This document shows, piece after piece, positions 43,445 through 50,789 of a DNA stretch of 64,000 nt. Below the pieces are notes generated by a model that made no database searches, was not told the origin of the DNA, and worked only from the letters and a program-made list of their open reading frames with translations. The first letter of the stretch is position 1. Each line of letters begins with the position of its first letter. Origin of the DNA: Lachnospiraceae bacterium (GTDB lineage Bacteria; Bacillota; Clostridia; Lachnospirales; Lachnospiraceae); assembly GCA_910575475.1 (NCBI GenBank), contig CAJTGD010000005.1, positions 62,001 to 126,000 of the forward strand. Direction: 5' to 3'. The position numbers and the translations under genes were made by a program.

Positions 43445-44578
43445 ATGCATAAAATAGTGATCATTCCGGATTCTTTTAAGGGTACGATCTCCAGCGGCGA
43501 AGCGGGACGGATCATTGAGGAAGAGGTAAAAGCGCGCTGGCCGCAGGCGGAAGTGATCCGGGCGGAAGTGGCGGACGGTGGGGAAGGAAGTGTGGACGCA
43601 TTTCTTTCCGTGCTTCCCGGAGAGAAAATAAGAGCAGAAGCAACCGGACCGTATGGGGAAAGGATCTCTTCCTATTATGGGATCTTTGGAAAGACCGCCG
43701 TTGTAGAGATGGCAGCGGCGGCGGGTCTTCCTCTGGTCGGGAAAAGGCTTTCGGCAGGAAAGACTACGACGTTTGGCGTGGGGGAACTGATTTTGGACGC
43801 ACTGGATCATGGAGCGGAAAAAATCATACTGTGCCTTGGCGGAAGCGCCACCAATGACGGCGGGACAGGAGCGGCTGCTGCACTGGGCGTTCGGTTTACA
43901 GATCAAAAAGGGAACTGCTTTGTCCCGGTCGGGGAATCGCTGTCCCAGATCGCAGGAATCGATATGTCCGGGCTGGATCCAAGGATCAGAGCTGCGAAGA
44001 TCCTGGCCATGTGCGATGTGAATAATCCATTGTGCGGAGAAAACGGGGCAGCTGCAGTGTTTGGGCCGCAGAAAGGGGCCACAGAGCAGGATATCCGGCA
44101 TCTGGAAAAAGGACTGAGGCATCTGGCAGGGCTGGTCAGGGAAGATCTGGGTAAGGATATCCTGCAGCTGGAAGGCGGCGGTGCTGCCGGCGGTATGGGA
44201 GCCGGAGCAGTGGCATTTTTAGGAGCGGGCCTGCAGAGCGGGATCGAAGTGATCCTTGATACGATACAGTTTGAGCAGATGCTGGAGGGCTGTTCCATGG
44301 TCATTACCGGAGAGGGAAGGATTGACGGACAGAGCGTAAAAGGCAAGGTCGTTTCCGGTATTGCGAAAAGGACTGCGCGCCGCCGCATCCCCCTGCTTGC
44401 GATCGTAGGAGCCATAGGCGATGATATTGATGAGATTTATGAGGCTGGAGTGAGCGCGGTTTTCAGTATCATCAGCCAGCCTATGACATTTGACCAGATA
44501 AAAATGTGTACCCATTCTGAGCTTAGAAAAACGGCGCGGACGATCTTCCGGTTTGCGGAAATAGCGAAATCCATGTAG
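43445..44578 (+). CDS. Glycerate kinase
   Basis: 377 residues of the GarK/GlxK (glycerate kinase type 1) family: IIPDSFKGTISSGEAGRIIEEE at the N-terminus, VADGGEGSVDAFL, CLGGSATNDGGTGAAAALGVRF (about 133-154), VTGEGRIDGQSVKGKVVSGIAKRT (about 286-309). It phosphorylates D-glycerate with ATP to 2-phosphoglycerate, feeding glycolysis. This family is often regulated by CdaR, whose gene is two loci upstream. Length is normal and all motifs are intact. Confidence 0.95.
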   Translation: MHKIVIIPDSFKGTISSGEAGRIIEEEVKARWPQAEVIRAEVADGGEGSVDAFLSVLPGEKIRAEATGPYGERISSYYGIFGKTAVVEMAAAAGLPLVGKRLSAGKTTTFGVGELILDALDHGAEKIILCLGGSATNDGGTGAAAALGVRFTDQKGNCFVPVGESLSQIAGIDMSGLDPRIRAAKILAMCDVNNPLCGENGAAAVFGPQKGATEQDIRHLEKGLRHLAGLVREDLGKDILQLEGGGAAGGMGAGAVAFLGAGLQSGIEVILDTIQFEQMLEGCSMVITGEGRIDGQSVKGKVVSGIAKRTARRRIPLLAIVGAIGDDIDEIYEAGVSAVFSIISQPMTFDQIKMCTHSELRKTARTIFRFAEIAKSM

Positions 44579-44591
44579 CGGAGGAAAAAGG

Positions 44592-45299
44592 ATGGCAGAG
44601 TATCTATTTGTTTTGATCGTATTTCTTGCAAATGTGGTCGAAGGGATCACCGGATTTGCCGGAACGATGCTGGCAATGCCGGCTGCAATGCTGCTGGTCG
44701 GTGTTGATGAGGCAAAGATCATACTGAATATAGTCGCTATTTTTGTGAGCTCAAACATTGCGGTGCGAAACTACAGGGATATGGATAAAAAGCAGGCAGT
44801 CAAAATTTCTCTCCTGATGTTTTTGGGGATGGCTGCGGGACTCTATCTGTACCGGATACTGCCTGCACGCATTTTGATGTCCGCATACGGAGGGCTGCTG
44901 ATCCTGGCGGCTCTTTGCGGACTGTTCCGGAAAAAGGAACGGAGCCTCCCGGCAGGAGCGCTGATCTGTGTGGTCCTGCTGGCAGGGATCATCCACGGAA
45001 TGTTTCTTTCCGGAGGATCCCTCCTGGTCATCTATGCGGTTGCAGTATTGAAGGAAAAATCCGTGATACGGGCCACGCTTGCTCCGGTCTGGGTCGTATT
45101 GAACGGAAGCATGCTGATCCAGAATATCGCAGAAGGAGCCGTGAACGCAGAAATCCTGCGGCTGACAGGGTGGTGCGTGATACCGGTGATCATCGCACTG
45201 TATCTGGGACAGCTGCTGCATAAAAGGATGAAGCAGGAATTTTTTGTAAAGCTCACCTATGTCCTGCTGATCATATCAGGTTTTACGCTCCTTGTATAA
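44592..45299 (+). CDS. TauE/SafE-family membrane exporter
   Basis: 235 residues with about 8 TM segments in two repeats: VVEGITGFAGTMLAMPAAMLLVG (about residues 14-36) and LLAGIIHGMFLSGGSLLVIYAVAVL. This family exports sulfite, sulfoacetate or similar organic anions. The start has GGAGG 8 bases upstream and lies 13 bases after glycerate kinase, so it is the last gene of the operon. It may export the second product of the hydrolase or an acid by-product. Substrate unknown. Confidence 0.85.
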   Translation: MAEYLFVLIVFLANVVEGITGFAGTMLAMPAAMLLVGVDEAKIILNIVAIFVSSNIAVRNYRDMDKKQAVKISLLMFLGMAAGLYLYRILPARILMSAYGGLLILAALCGLFRKKERSLPAGALICVVLLAGIIHGMFLSGGSLLVIYAVAVLKEKSVIRATLAPVWVVLNGSMLIQNIAEGAVNAEILRLTGWCVIPVIIALYLGQLLHKRMKQEFFVKLTYVLLIISGFTLLV

Positions 45300-45325
45300 T
45301 ATCAGGATAAATGCAGGGAAATCCA

Positions 45326-45354
45326 TTGACAATCATCCTATTTCAGTGTATGTT
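45326..45354 (+). promoter_or_regulatory. Promoter of the MFS pump leader
   Basis: Perfect TTGACA (45326-45331), 17-base spacer, TATGTT (45349-45354). Transcription would begin near 45361, inside the first of two tandem repeats. Confidence 0.6.
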
Positions 45355-45358
45355 GTTT

Positions 45359-45450
45359 GTATACCTTATGAAAGGGCCGGATGGCCATAATGGGATGCCC
45401 TTGGGTATACCTTATGAAAGGGCCGGATGGCCATAACGGGGTGTCCAATA
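45359..45450 (+). repeat. Two 46-bp tandem repeats in the MFS leader
   Basis: The unit begins GTATACCTTATGAAAGGGCC at 45359 and repeats at 45405. The first 31 bases are identical and the rest differ at few positions. Each copy contains GGCCGGATGGCC, able to fold as a small stem-loop. They lie at the start of the transcript, upstream of a short ORF and an attenuator. Confidence 0.8.
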
Positions 45451-45471
45451 TAAATTCGGGAGATTTGTGTT

Positions 45472-45489
45472 ATGAATTGTCCGTCATGA
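45472..45489 (+). CDS. Candidate leader peptide MNCPS
   Basis: ATG-AAT-TGT-CCG-TCA-TGA, preceded by GGGAGA at a spacing of about 8 bases. Its first ten coding bases (TGAATTGTCC, 45473-45482) are the exact complement of GGACAATTCA at 45566-45575, which overlaps the ribosome site of the MFS gene. A ribosome stalled here could change the fold of the leader. Too short to judge by codon use. Confidence 0.45.
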   Translation: MNCPS

Positions 45490-45514
45490 TCAGCAAGTTC
45501 ATATCGTTGTGAAG

Positions 45515-45540
45515 GAGGCGCTCTAAACAAGTGCCTTTTT
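45515..45540 (+). terminator. Attenuator hairpin upstream of the MFS gene
   Basis: GGAGGCGCT and AGTGCCTT pair with one G-U around a CTAAACA loop, followed by TTTTT, 39 bases before the MFS start. It is short but well placed between the leader ORF and the coding region. Confidence 0.5.
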
Positions 45541-45578
45541 GTTGTATCTAAAATCAAAAAAGAGAGGACAATTCACCC

Positions 45579-46790
45579 ATGAAACGAAATATCTATCTCA
45601 TGTATGCCATTGCATTTCTGCAGGGCATGGTATTTTACGGCCCTGTTGCCACCCTTTACCGGCAGGCCCAGGGGGTATCCGTATTTCAGATCACCCTGAT
45701 CGAAAGTATTTCCCTGATATTATGCATCTTATTGGAAGTGGTCTGGGGCGTTATCGCGGACAAGATCGGCTATAAAAGGACGATGGTCTTTTGCTGCGCC
45801 CTCTATTTTCTCTCCAAGATCATATTCTGGCAGGCGTCCGGCTTTGCCGGGTTTCTGGCGGAACGCGTCCTGCTCAGCGTTGTGATCTCCGGAATGTCCG
45901 GTGTGGACACCAGCATCCTCTATCTTTCCTGCAAAGGAGAAGACAGCCAGAAGGTGTTCGGAGTCTACAACAGCCTGGGGATGGCGGGGCTGCTGGCCGC
46001 GGCTGCGGTATTTTCTGTGTTTGTCCGGGACGATTACCGGCTCTTGGGACTGCTCACCGTGATCAGCTACGGAATGGCGGCGGTGCTGTCACTGGCGCTG
46101 ACCGACGTAAGTCCGGAAGGGAGCAGACGGATCAGCAGAAAAGGGTTCCGGCAGGTGCTGTCTCAGACGATGCGTGACCGGAACCTACTGATGTTTTTAG
46201 TTGGGGCGGCTTTTTTGAATGAAACCCATCAGACCGTCACCGTATTTCTCAACCAGCTCCAATATGAGAAATGCGGACTGGGAAATGCAGCTATCGGATT
46301 CATCTATATCGGGGCCACGCTGCTTGGAATGTGCGGCCCTGTCTCTGCCTGGTTTACGAAACGTGCGGGGATCCGGGCAGCAGGAACGGTATTCGGCGGT
46401 GCGGCGGTGCTGTCCTGTCTGACGCTGGCGGTGTCCGGGTCCGCGTTGCCGTCAATCTGCGGGATCCTGGCACTGCGCGTTTCCAACAGCCTGTTTCAGC
46501 CCTTTCAGGCGGAAATGCAGAACCGGCAGGTCCGTACCGAATACCGGGCTACCGCGCTGAGCATCCACGCCATGCTCCTGGATGGCATCGGCGCGGGGAC
46601 CAACCTGGCGTTCGGCGCGCTGGCGGAGCGGAATCTTGCAGCGGCATTTCTGTTCGGGGCGGGGATCTGCGCGGTGGGAACGGGCCTGCTTCTGAAATGG
46701 TGCAGAAACAGGCCATGCTATTCTCAATCCCACCAGAAATACCACACATCCGACCCTTCCAGCCCTGCCGCCAGTTCCGACAGCTTATAG
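45579..46790 (+). CDS. MFS-family drug/metabolite exporter
   Basis: 403 residues, 12 TM segments. N-terminal FLQGMVFYGPVATLYRQAQG, motif A-like GVIADKIGYKRTMV (about residues 59-72), and a central loop with SRRISRKGFRQVLSQTMRDRN. Similar small MFS proteins in Firmicutes are often antibiotic or macrolide-type exporters. The ribosome site AGAGAGGA overlaps a sequence complementary to the leader ORF. The last residues extend 67 bases into the antisense of the DUF4253 gene 3' end, so the C-terminal tail after about residue 380 is probably not conserved. Drug inducibility is an inference from the leader. Confidence 0.85.
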   Translation: MKRNIYLMYAIAFLQGMVFYGPVATLYRQAQGVSVFQITLIESISLILCILLEVVWGVIADKIGYKRTMVFCCALYFLSKIIFWQASGFAGFLAERVLLSVVISGMSGVDTSILYLSCKGEDSQKVFGVYNSLGMAGLLAAAAVFSVFVRDDYRLLGLLTVISYGMAAVLSLALTDVSPEGSRRISRKGFRQVLSQTMRDRNLLMFLVGAAFLNETHQTVTVFLNQLQYEKCGLGNAAIGFIYIGATLLGMCGPVSAWFTKRAGIRAAGTVFGGAAVLSCLTLAVSGSALPSICGILALRVSNSLFQPFQAEMQNRQVRTEYRATALSIHAMLLDGIGAGTNLAFGALAERNLAAAFLFGAGICAVGTGLLLKWCRNRPCYSQSHQKYHTSDPSSPAASSDSL

Positions 46791-47452
46791 GTCCGTGTCC
46801 CCTGGTCCACCCGGTCCACGCAGAAGGCGTAGTGCTCCTTGGCAGCCTCCAGGCTGTCCGCCCCGTTGAGTCCCGCGGGTGCGTAGAATTCCATCACATC
46901 GTGGGTAAACACCGCCGGAATGGCCTGATATGTTTCATACCAGTATTTGCAGATGGAGATCATCTCCTCCGGCCCCGGACACTCGTTCCATCCGCCCATG
47001 GGCAGATAGCCGATGATCTCCCATGGATGACGGACCGGGAGCTCTAAGAGCAGCACGTCCGCTTCCAGACTGCCGTCGGAGAAGGAGCAGTACCCCATGA
47101 AATGATGCAGCTCTTCGCCTTCTGTTTCATTTCCGATGAAATCCTCCTGGCCTTCTGCGTCCAGTTCCAGATCCTTCATGTATTCCTGATAGCGTTCCTC
47201 CAGGATCTCCTTGCCGTTATCCCCGCAATTGGCAATGATCTCGTCTCTGTCATAGTCCTGGGATACGACCTCCTCCAGCCATTCCACAGCATATTCGTCC
47301 AACAGGAAAATGGCCGGATAAAAGCCTTCTGTCCGTCCGGCTTCCAGGGCCCTTCGATAGGCCTGCTCCACCGGCTCCGGGGCGGTTCCCTTCTCAAAGA
47401 CCGTGTACCTGCACTGAAAACGTTCTGCGATCCGTTTTGTTGATTCTTCCAT
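46724..47452 (-). CDS. DUF4253 protein
   Basis: 242 residues, acidic. The C-terminal 100 residues match the DUF4253 pattern: HPWEIIGYLPMGGWNECPGPEEMI, HDVMEFY, HYAFCVDRVDQG, ending in VWYFWWD. The fold and function of this family are unknown; members are often stand-alone or near toxin-immunity loci. AAAGGAGGG precedes the ATG. Its 3' end overlaps the convergent MFS gene by 67 bases. Confidence 0.85.
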   Translation of the reverse strand: MEESTKRIAERFQCRYTVFEKGTAPEPVEQAYRRALEAGRTEGFYPAIFLLDEYAVEWLEEVVSQDYDRDEIIANCGDNGKEILEERYQEYMKDLELDAEGQEDFIGNETEGEELHHFMGYCSFSDGSLEADVLLLELPVRHPWEIIGYLPMGGWNECPGPEEMISICKYWYETYQAIPAVFTHDVMEFYAPAGLNGADSLEAAKEHYAFCVDRVDQGTRTYKLSELAAGLEGSDVWYFWWD

Positions 47453-47523
47453 GATGTGATTCCCTCCTTTTTGATTTACATATGATGGATTCCCGCGAAG
47501 CAGCGGGCCGGCTCCTTACAGTA

Positions 47524-47555
47524 AAAGCCGGACTTGATTTTTGCAGTCCGGCTTT
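47524..47555 (-). terminator. Terminator after the hydrogenase gene
   Basis: Perfect 11-bp stem AAAGCCGGACT/AGTCCGGCTTT with a 10-base loop, ending in TTTTA on the minus strand, about 50 bases after the hydrogenase stop. Confidence 0.7.
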
Positions 47556-47572
47556 CAGCACTTCTTTTATGT

Positions 47573-47608
47573 ATACTCACGGCAGATTTGCCTGGCGCTC
47601 AGTATATT
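47573..47608 (+). repeat. Dispersed 30-bp dyad repeat, copy 2
   Basis: TATACTCACGGCAGATTTGC followed by CTGGCGCTCAGTATA. The outer ends TATACT/AGTATA are themselves inverted, making an imperfect palindrome of about 35 bases. It runs up to the stop codon of the hydrogenase gene. Confidence 0.6.
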
Positions 47609-49085
47609 ATGCTTCCGTCTGATGATGACGGTGCATGGAAAATTCGTATTTGCTGTATTCGGATACAGTATCCGTAACCAGACGGTCATCCGCCCTCTTC
47701 AGCTGCTTGTCACGCTCCCGCTTGAATGCCCGCTCTTCCTGGATATTGCCGGGGCCGGCTACGCATCCGCCCAGGCAGGCCATTCCCTCGATAAAGTCCT
47801 CCGGCAGCTTTCCGGCCTTCAAAAGCATGAGCGCTTTCCGACATTCCGCCGCGCCGTTGCACTGGCGTACATTTAATCCGCTTTGCCCGCCGTGCTCGAT
47901 ATAAGCCTGCTTCACCGCCCTGGTCACACCGCCGGAATTGGAGTAATTCTTGGCATGGATACTTCCGTTCTGAGTCTCTTCCAGAGTCACTGGCTCCAGC
48001 TTGATCTTCTTTGCGCGGAGCATCGCCTGGAATTCTTCAAAGGTCAGTACAAGATCCGCGTTTTCGCCTTCCTTGTCCTGATCCTGTCCGGCCTCGCTCT
48101 TCTTCGCGATACATGGTCCGATGAAGATGCATACCGCGCCCGGATGCATGGCCTTGACCAGCCTTGCCGTTGCGGCCATCGGGGATACCGTGGTGGAGAT
48201 GTGGTCAGAGAGCTCCGGGAAATGCCGCCGGATGAGGTGCACAAATGCCGGGCAGCAGGAGGTGGTCATCTTCTTGCCGGCCTCATGTGCCTCCGCCCAT
48301 TCCTTTGCTTCGGAATCAGATACGAAATCCGCTCCGATCGCCACGTCTACCATGTCCTTGAAGCCCATCTTCTTGGCTCCCTTGCGGATGGATTCCATGG
48401 TGATATCCATGCCGAACTGTCCCTCAGCGGCAGGGGCTACCAGCGCGTATACCGGACGGTCGCCCTTCAAGTAGTCGATGACCTCGATCATACGGGAGCT
48501 GTCAGAAATCGCGCCGAACGGGCATTTGCTGATACAGGAACCGCAGCGGATACATTTCTCATCATCGATCCATACCCTTCCGTCCTCATCCGCCTGGATC
48601 GCGTCTACCGGGCAGGCGCGGCGGCAGGGGCGCATGATATCCACAATCGCGTTGTACGGACATGCATCGTAGCACTGACCGCATTCTTTACATTTTTCCG
48701 GATTGATGTATGCCTTGTCCCTTGCCATGGTGATGGCTCCGAAACGGCACGCCTGCATACACTTCTTGCCCATGCACTTCTGGCAGTTGTCTGTCACGGA
48801 AAAACGGGTGATGGGGCAGTTCTCGCAGGCTGACGGGAGGATCTTGACCGTGTTGTGGCAGGGCTCGCCATCTGCCGGGTTGATGTTCTTGGCAAGCATG
48901 ATCCGTTCACGGACGATCTCTCGCTCCTTGTGGACGCAGCAGCGGAACTTCGGTTTGGTTCCTGGCAGGATCTCGTAGGGCAGTGTCGCCTCGATCTTGT
49001 GCAGGTTCCCCTCAAAGGCCGCTTTGGCAACCTGGTAGAGCACTTCGTCTTTTACTTCTCCAATGGTATTATTCTCGTGTAACAT
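47607..49085 (-). CDS. [FeFe] hydrogenase, group B type
   Basis: 492 residues. The N-terminal half has several 4Fe-4S ferredoxin motifs (CENCPITRFSVTDNCQKCMGKKCMQACRFGA region, CKECGQCYDACPYNA, CIRCGSCISKCPFGA). The C-terminal half carries the H-cluster loops in group B form: L1 TSCCPAFV, L2 IGPCIAKKSE, L3 EGMACLGGCVAGPG. The TSCCP form, in place of the TSCCPGW/TSCSPGW of group A, marks group B, represented by CpIII of Clostridium pasteurianum and common in gut Clostridia but little studied. It should evolve or oxidise hydrogen with ferredoxin. No maturases (hydE, hydF, hydG) or partner subunits are nearby. The C-terminus MHRHHQTEA is short and histidine-rich. Confidence 0.88.
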   Translation of the reverse strand: MLHENNTIGEVKDEVLYQVAKAAFEGNLHKIEATLPYEILPGTKPKFRCCVHKEREIVRERIMLAKNINPADGEPCHNTVKILPSACENCPITRFSVTDNCQKCMGKKCMQACRFGAITMARDKAYINPEKCKECGQCYDACPYNAIVDIMRPCRRACPVDAIQADEDGRVWIDDEKCIRCGSCISKCPFGAISDSSRMIEVIDYLKGDRPVYALVAPAAEGQFGMDITMESIRKGAKKMGFKDMVDVAIGADFVSDSEAKEWAEAHEAGKKMTTSCCPAFVHLIRRHFPELSDHISTTVSPMAATARLVKAMHPGAVCIFIGPCIAKKSEAGQDQDKEGENADLVLTFEEFQAMLRAKKIKLEPVTLEETQNGSIHAKNYSNSGGVTRAVKQAYIEHGGQSGLNVRQCNGAAECRKALMLLKAGKLPEDFIEGMACLGGCVAGPGNIQEERAFKRERDKQLKRADDRLVTDTVSEYSKYEFSMHRHHQTEA

Positions 49086-49141
49086 ACTATGATTCCTTTC
49101 TTATGTAGTGAATTATGATATGTTTCCTTAAAAGCGTTTAT

Positions 49142-49170
49142 ATTTTAACATATTTTTTTTGGTGAAACAA
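49142..49170 (-). promoter_or_regulatory. Promoter of the hydrogenase gene
   Basis: On the minus strand TTGTTT (49170-49165), 17-base spacer, TAAAAT (49147-49142), about 57 bases before the start codon. Confidence 0.45.
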
Positions 49171-49281
49171 TACTATAGATGAACGAAGTGGAGTAAGATT
49201 TTTTAGTTGATTTTTCAGAAAATATTTTGAGACTGCGAAGGAAAGACTGGGCGGAAAAAATAAAAAAACACGTGGCATATC

Positions 49282-49809
49282 TCAGCTGTACGCCATCTGA
49301 CACTTAAATTTTTCAAAATCCTTTTCAAGAAACTGTACTTTTTCGATGAGGTAGTTTACCTTTACTTCATAGGCAAGGTTCTTGTCGGCCACCGGAATGG
49401 CCTGGTTGAGCTTATTGGTAAGTTCGATAAAGTTCTCGGCGATCAGCTGTATGTTCTTATCTGTCTGGTTTTCAAGATGCACCTCAATGGCGGTTACTCT
49501 CTGCTTGAGGATAGAGACGTCCTCTTTGAGTACAGCGACATCAGTTTTAAGTACAGCGACATCAGTTTTAAGTACGGCGACATCGGTTTTAAGTACAGCT
49601 ACATCCTTTTTGAGATCAGCGACATCGGTTTTAAGTACAGCTACATCCTCTTTAAGACCAGCGACATCGGTTTTAAGTACAGCTACATCCTCTTTGAGAC
49701 CAGCTACATCCTCTTTGAGACCAGTGACATCCTCTTTGAGACCAGCTACATCTTCTTTGACACCTAAGATTTCGGAAAGAATGAGATCAAGTTTTTGGCT
49801 GTCGGTCAT
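49282..49809 (-). CDS. Heptad-repeat coiled-coil protein
   Basis: 175 residues. Residues 17-107 are 13 consecutive heptads, nearly all of the form L-K-x-D-V-A-x (x mostly E or T), an almost ideal parallel coiled coil with Leu and Val in the core positions. A second helical part (about 110-175, NYLIEKVQFLEKDFEKFKC) follows. There is no signal peptide and no membrane segment. Homologous short coiled-coil proteins are common in Lachnospiraceae with variable repeat number; no function is known. The DNA of the repeats is nearly identical (21-base period), so copy number should be unstable. A GAAAGGAGG site supports the start. Confidence 0.75.
   Translation of the reverse strand: MTDSQKLDLILSEILGVKEDVAGLKEDVTGLKEDVAGLKEDVAVLKTDVAGLKEDVAVLKTDVADLKKDVAVLKTDVAVLKTDVAVLKTDVAVLKEDVSILKQRVTAIEVHLENQTDKNIQLIAENFIELTNKLNQAIPVADKNLAYEVKVNYLIEKVQFLEKDFEKFKCQMAYS
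49515..49768 (-). repeat. 21-bp-period tandem repeats coding for heptads
   Basis: About 12 units of 21 bases, of the type GTACAGCTACATCCTCTTTG or GTACAGCGACATCAGTTTTA on the plus strand, encode the heptads of the coiled coil. Neighbouring units are up to identical, which shows recent expansion or gene conversion. Not a CRISPR array: no spacers, and the frame is kept throughout. Confidence 0.85.
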
Positions 49810-49938
49810 TTTACTGCCTCCTTTCAGGGAATCTGTTTACGTGGTTCTGTAAGTATAGCACAATCATGGTACAAAGTCTATAAAATAATCGGGAATAAAA
49901 AAGTAATAAAAAAGTTCTGCCTGTACGGTTGAAACAGT

Positions 49939-49966
49939 TTGAAAAAAACGCAGAATCTGTTATGAT
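49939..49966 (+). promoter_or_regulatory. Promoter of the NMN adenylyltransferase-like gene
   Basis: TTGAAA (49939-49944), 16-base spacer, TATGAT (49961-49966), about 43 bases before the start. Confidence 0.45.
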
Positions 49967-50008
49967 AAATGGAGTAAATACCAGAAAAGATCAGAGAGGA
50001 AAATAATC

Positions 50009-50623
50009 ATGGTTGAAACAGGGGTAGCCTTTGGCAGATTTCAGATTTTTACATTAAAGCATATGGAATATATCCTGGCGGCAAAGATGCGCTGCCATAA
50101 GCTGTATATCGGGATCACGCATGCAGACATCGTCTCCTTTGCGGCAACCTCGTCGCTGGACCAGCATGGGGTTACGAAGCGGGACAATCCGCTGACCTAT
50201 CTGGAGCGCTACGAGATGATCCAGGGGGCGCTGCTGGACTTCGGAGTCAGGCGCAAGGAGTTTGACATCATTCCGTTTCCGGTAACGCAGCCGGATCTGA
50301 TCCCCCAGTATGCGCCCAGGGATGCGACTTATTATTTGAGCATCTGCCGGGAATGGGATGAAGAGAAGGCGCAGGCCGTACAGCGGCAGGGCCTGAAGAC
50401 GGAGATCCTCTGGCAGCGGCTGGGCGAGGAGTGCGGGCCGACAGGGTATGATGTCAGAAAGATGGTGGCGGAGAACAGGGAATGGTTCCAGTATGTTCCG
50501 AAAACGGTAAGCGACTATATCCGGAAGCGCGGGATCGATCAGCGGATCAAGGAACTGGAAAGGCTGTATTCCAATCCTGAGTGGAAAAACCAGAAGCCGC
50601 GGGAGCGGTCTGCGGATCAATAG
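50009..50623 (+). CDS. Nucleotidyltransferase, NMN/nicotinate-nucleotide adenylyltransferase-like
   Basis: 204 residues of the HxGH nucleotidyltransferase superfamily. Phosphate-binding loop GRFQIFTLKHMEYI (about residues 8-21), where KHMEY takes the place of HxGH, and a C-terminal TGYDVRKMV in place of ISSTxxR. Archaeal-type NadM and related bacterial proteins attach AMP to nicotinamide mononucleotide, giving NAD. In this window it stands alone, without nudix or nadE partners. The altered HxGH motif (glycine replaced by glutamate) makes the exact reaction uncertain. Confidence 0.75.
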   Translation: MVETGVAFGRFQIFTLKHMEYILAAKMRCHKLYIGITHADIVSFAATSSLDQHGVTKRDNPLTYLERYEMIQGALLDFGVRRKEFDIIPFPVTQPDLIPQYAPRDATYYLSICREWDEEKAQAVQRQGLKTEILWQRLGEECGPTGYDVRKMVAENREWFQYVPKTVSDYIRKRGIDQRIKELERLYSNPEWKNQKPRERSADQ

Positions 50624-50704
50624 GCCGGATCTGAGCCGGTCCGGTGCGGCTGGTTTCCGGGAACAAAAAAAGAAATCGAAAAGAAAATCAAAAGAAAACA
50701 AAAA

Positions 50705-50734
50705 GCCTGGAATCCGAAAATGTGGATTCCAGGC
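50705..50734. terminator. Terminator hairpin after the nucleotidyltransferase gene
   Basis: Perfect 11-bp stem GCCTGGAATCC/GGATTCCAGGC with an 8-base loop. First of two hairpins between convergent genes. Confidence 0.7.
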
Positions 50735-50752
50735 CCAGCATACCATCGTATG

Positions 50753-50781
50753 CAGAAAGGCTGCCAGTGGCAGGCTTTCTG
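50753..50781. terminator. Terminator hairpin after the hemolysin III gene
   Basis: Stem of 14 pairs (CAGAAAGGCTGCCA and the complementary arm TGGCAGGCTTTCTG, one mismatch) just past the stop of the convergent hemolysin III gene. Confidence 0.65.
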
Positions 50782-50789
50782 TATCGGCC

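Noticed and set aside
45359..45450. Possible CRISPR or attachment site
   Set aside because: Only two contiguous 46-base units without spacer, directly at a promoter; no integrase or cas genes nearby.
47883..48833. Plus-strand ORF of 316 codons
   Set aside because: Antisense of the hydrogenase gene; no motifs.
49515..49768. Possible CRISPR array
   Set aside because: 21-base units with no spacers, in frame, encoding heptads.
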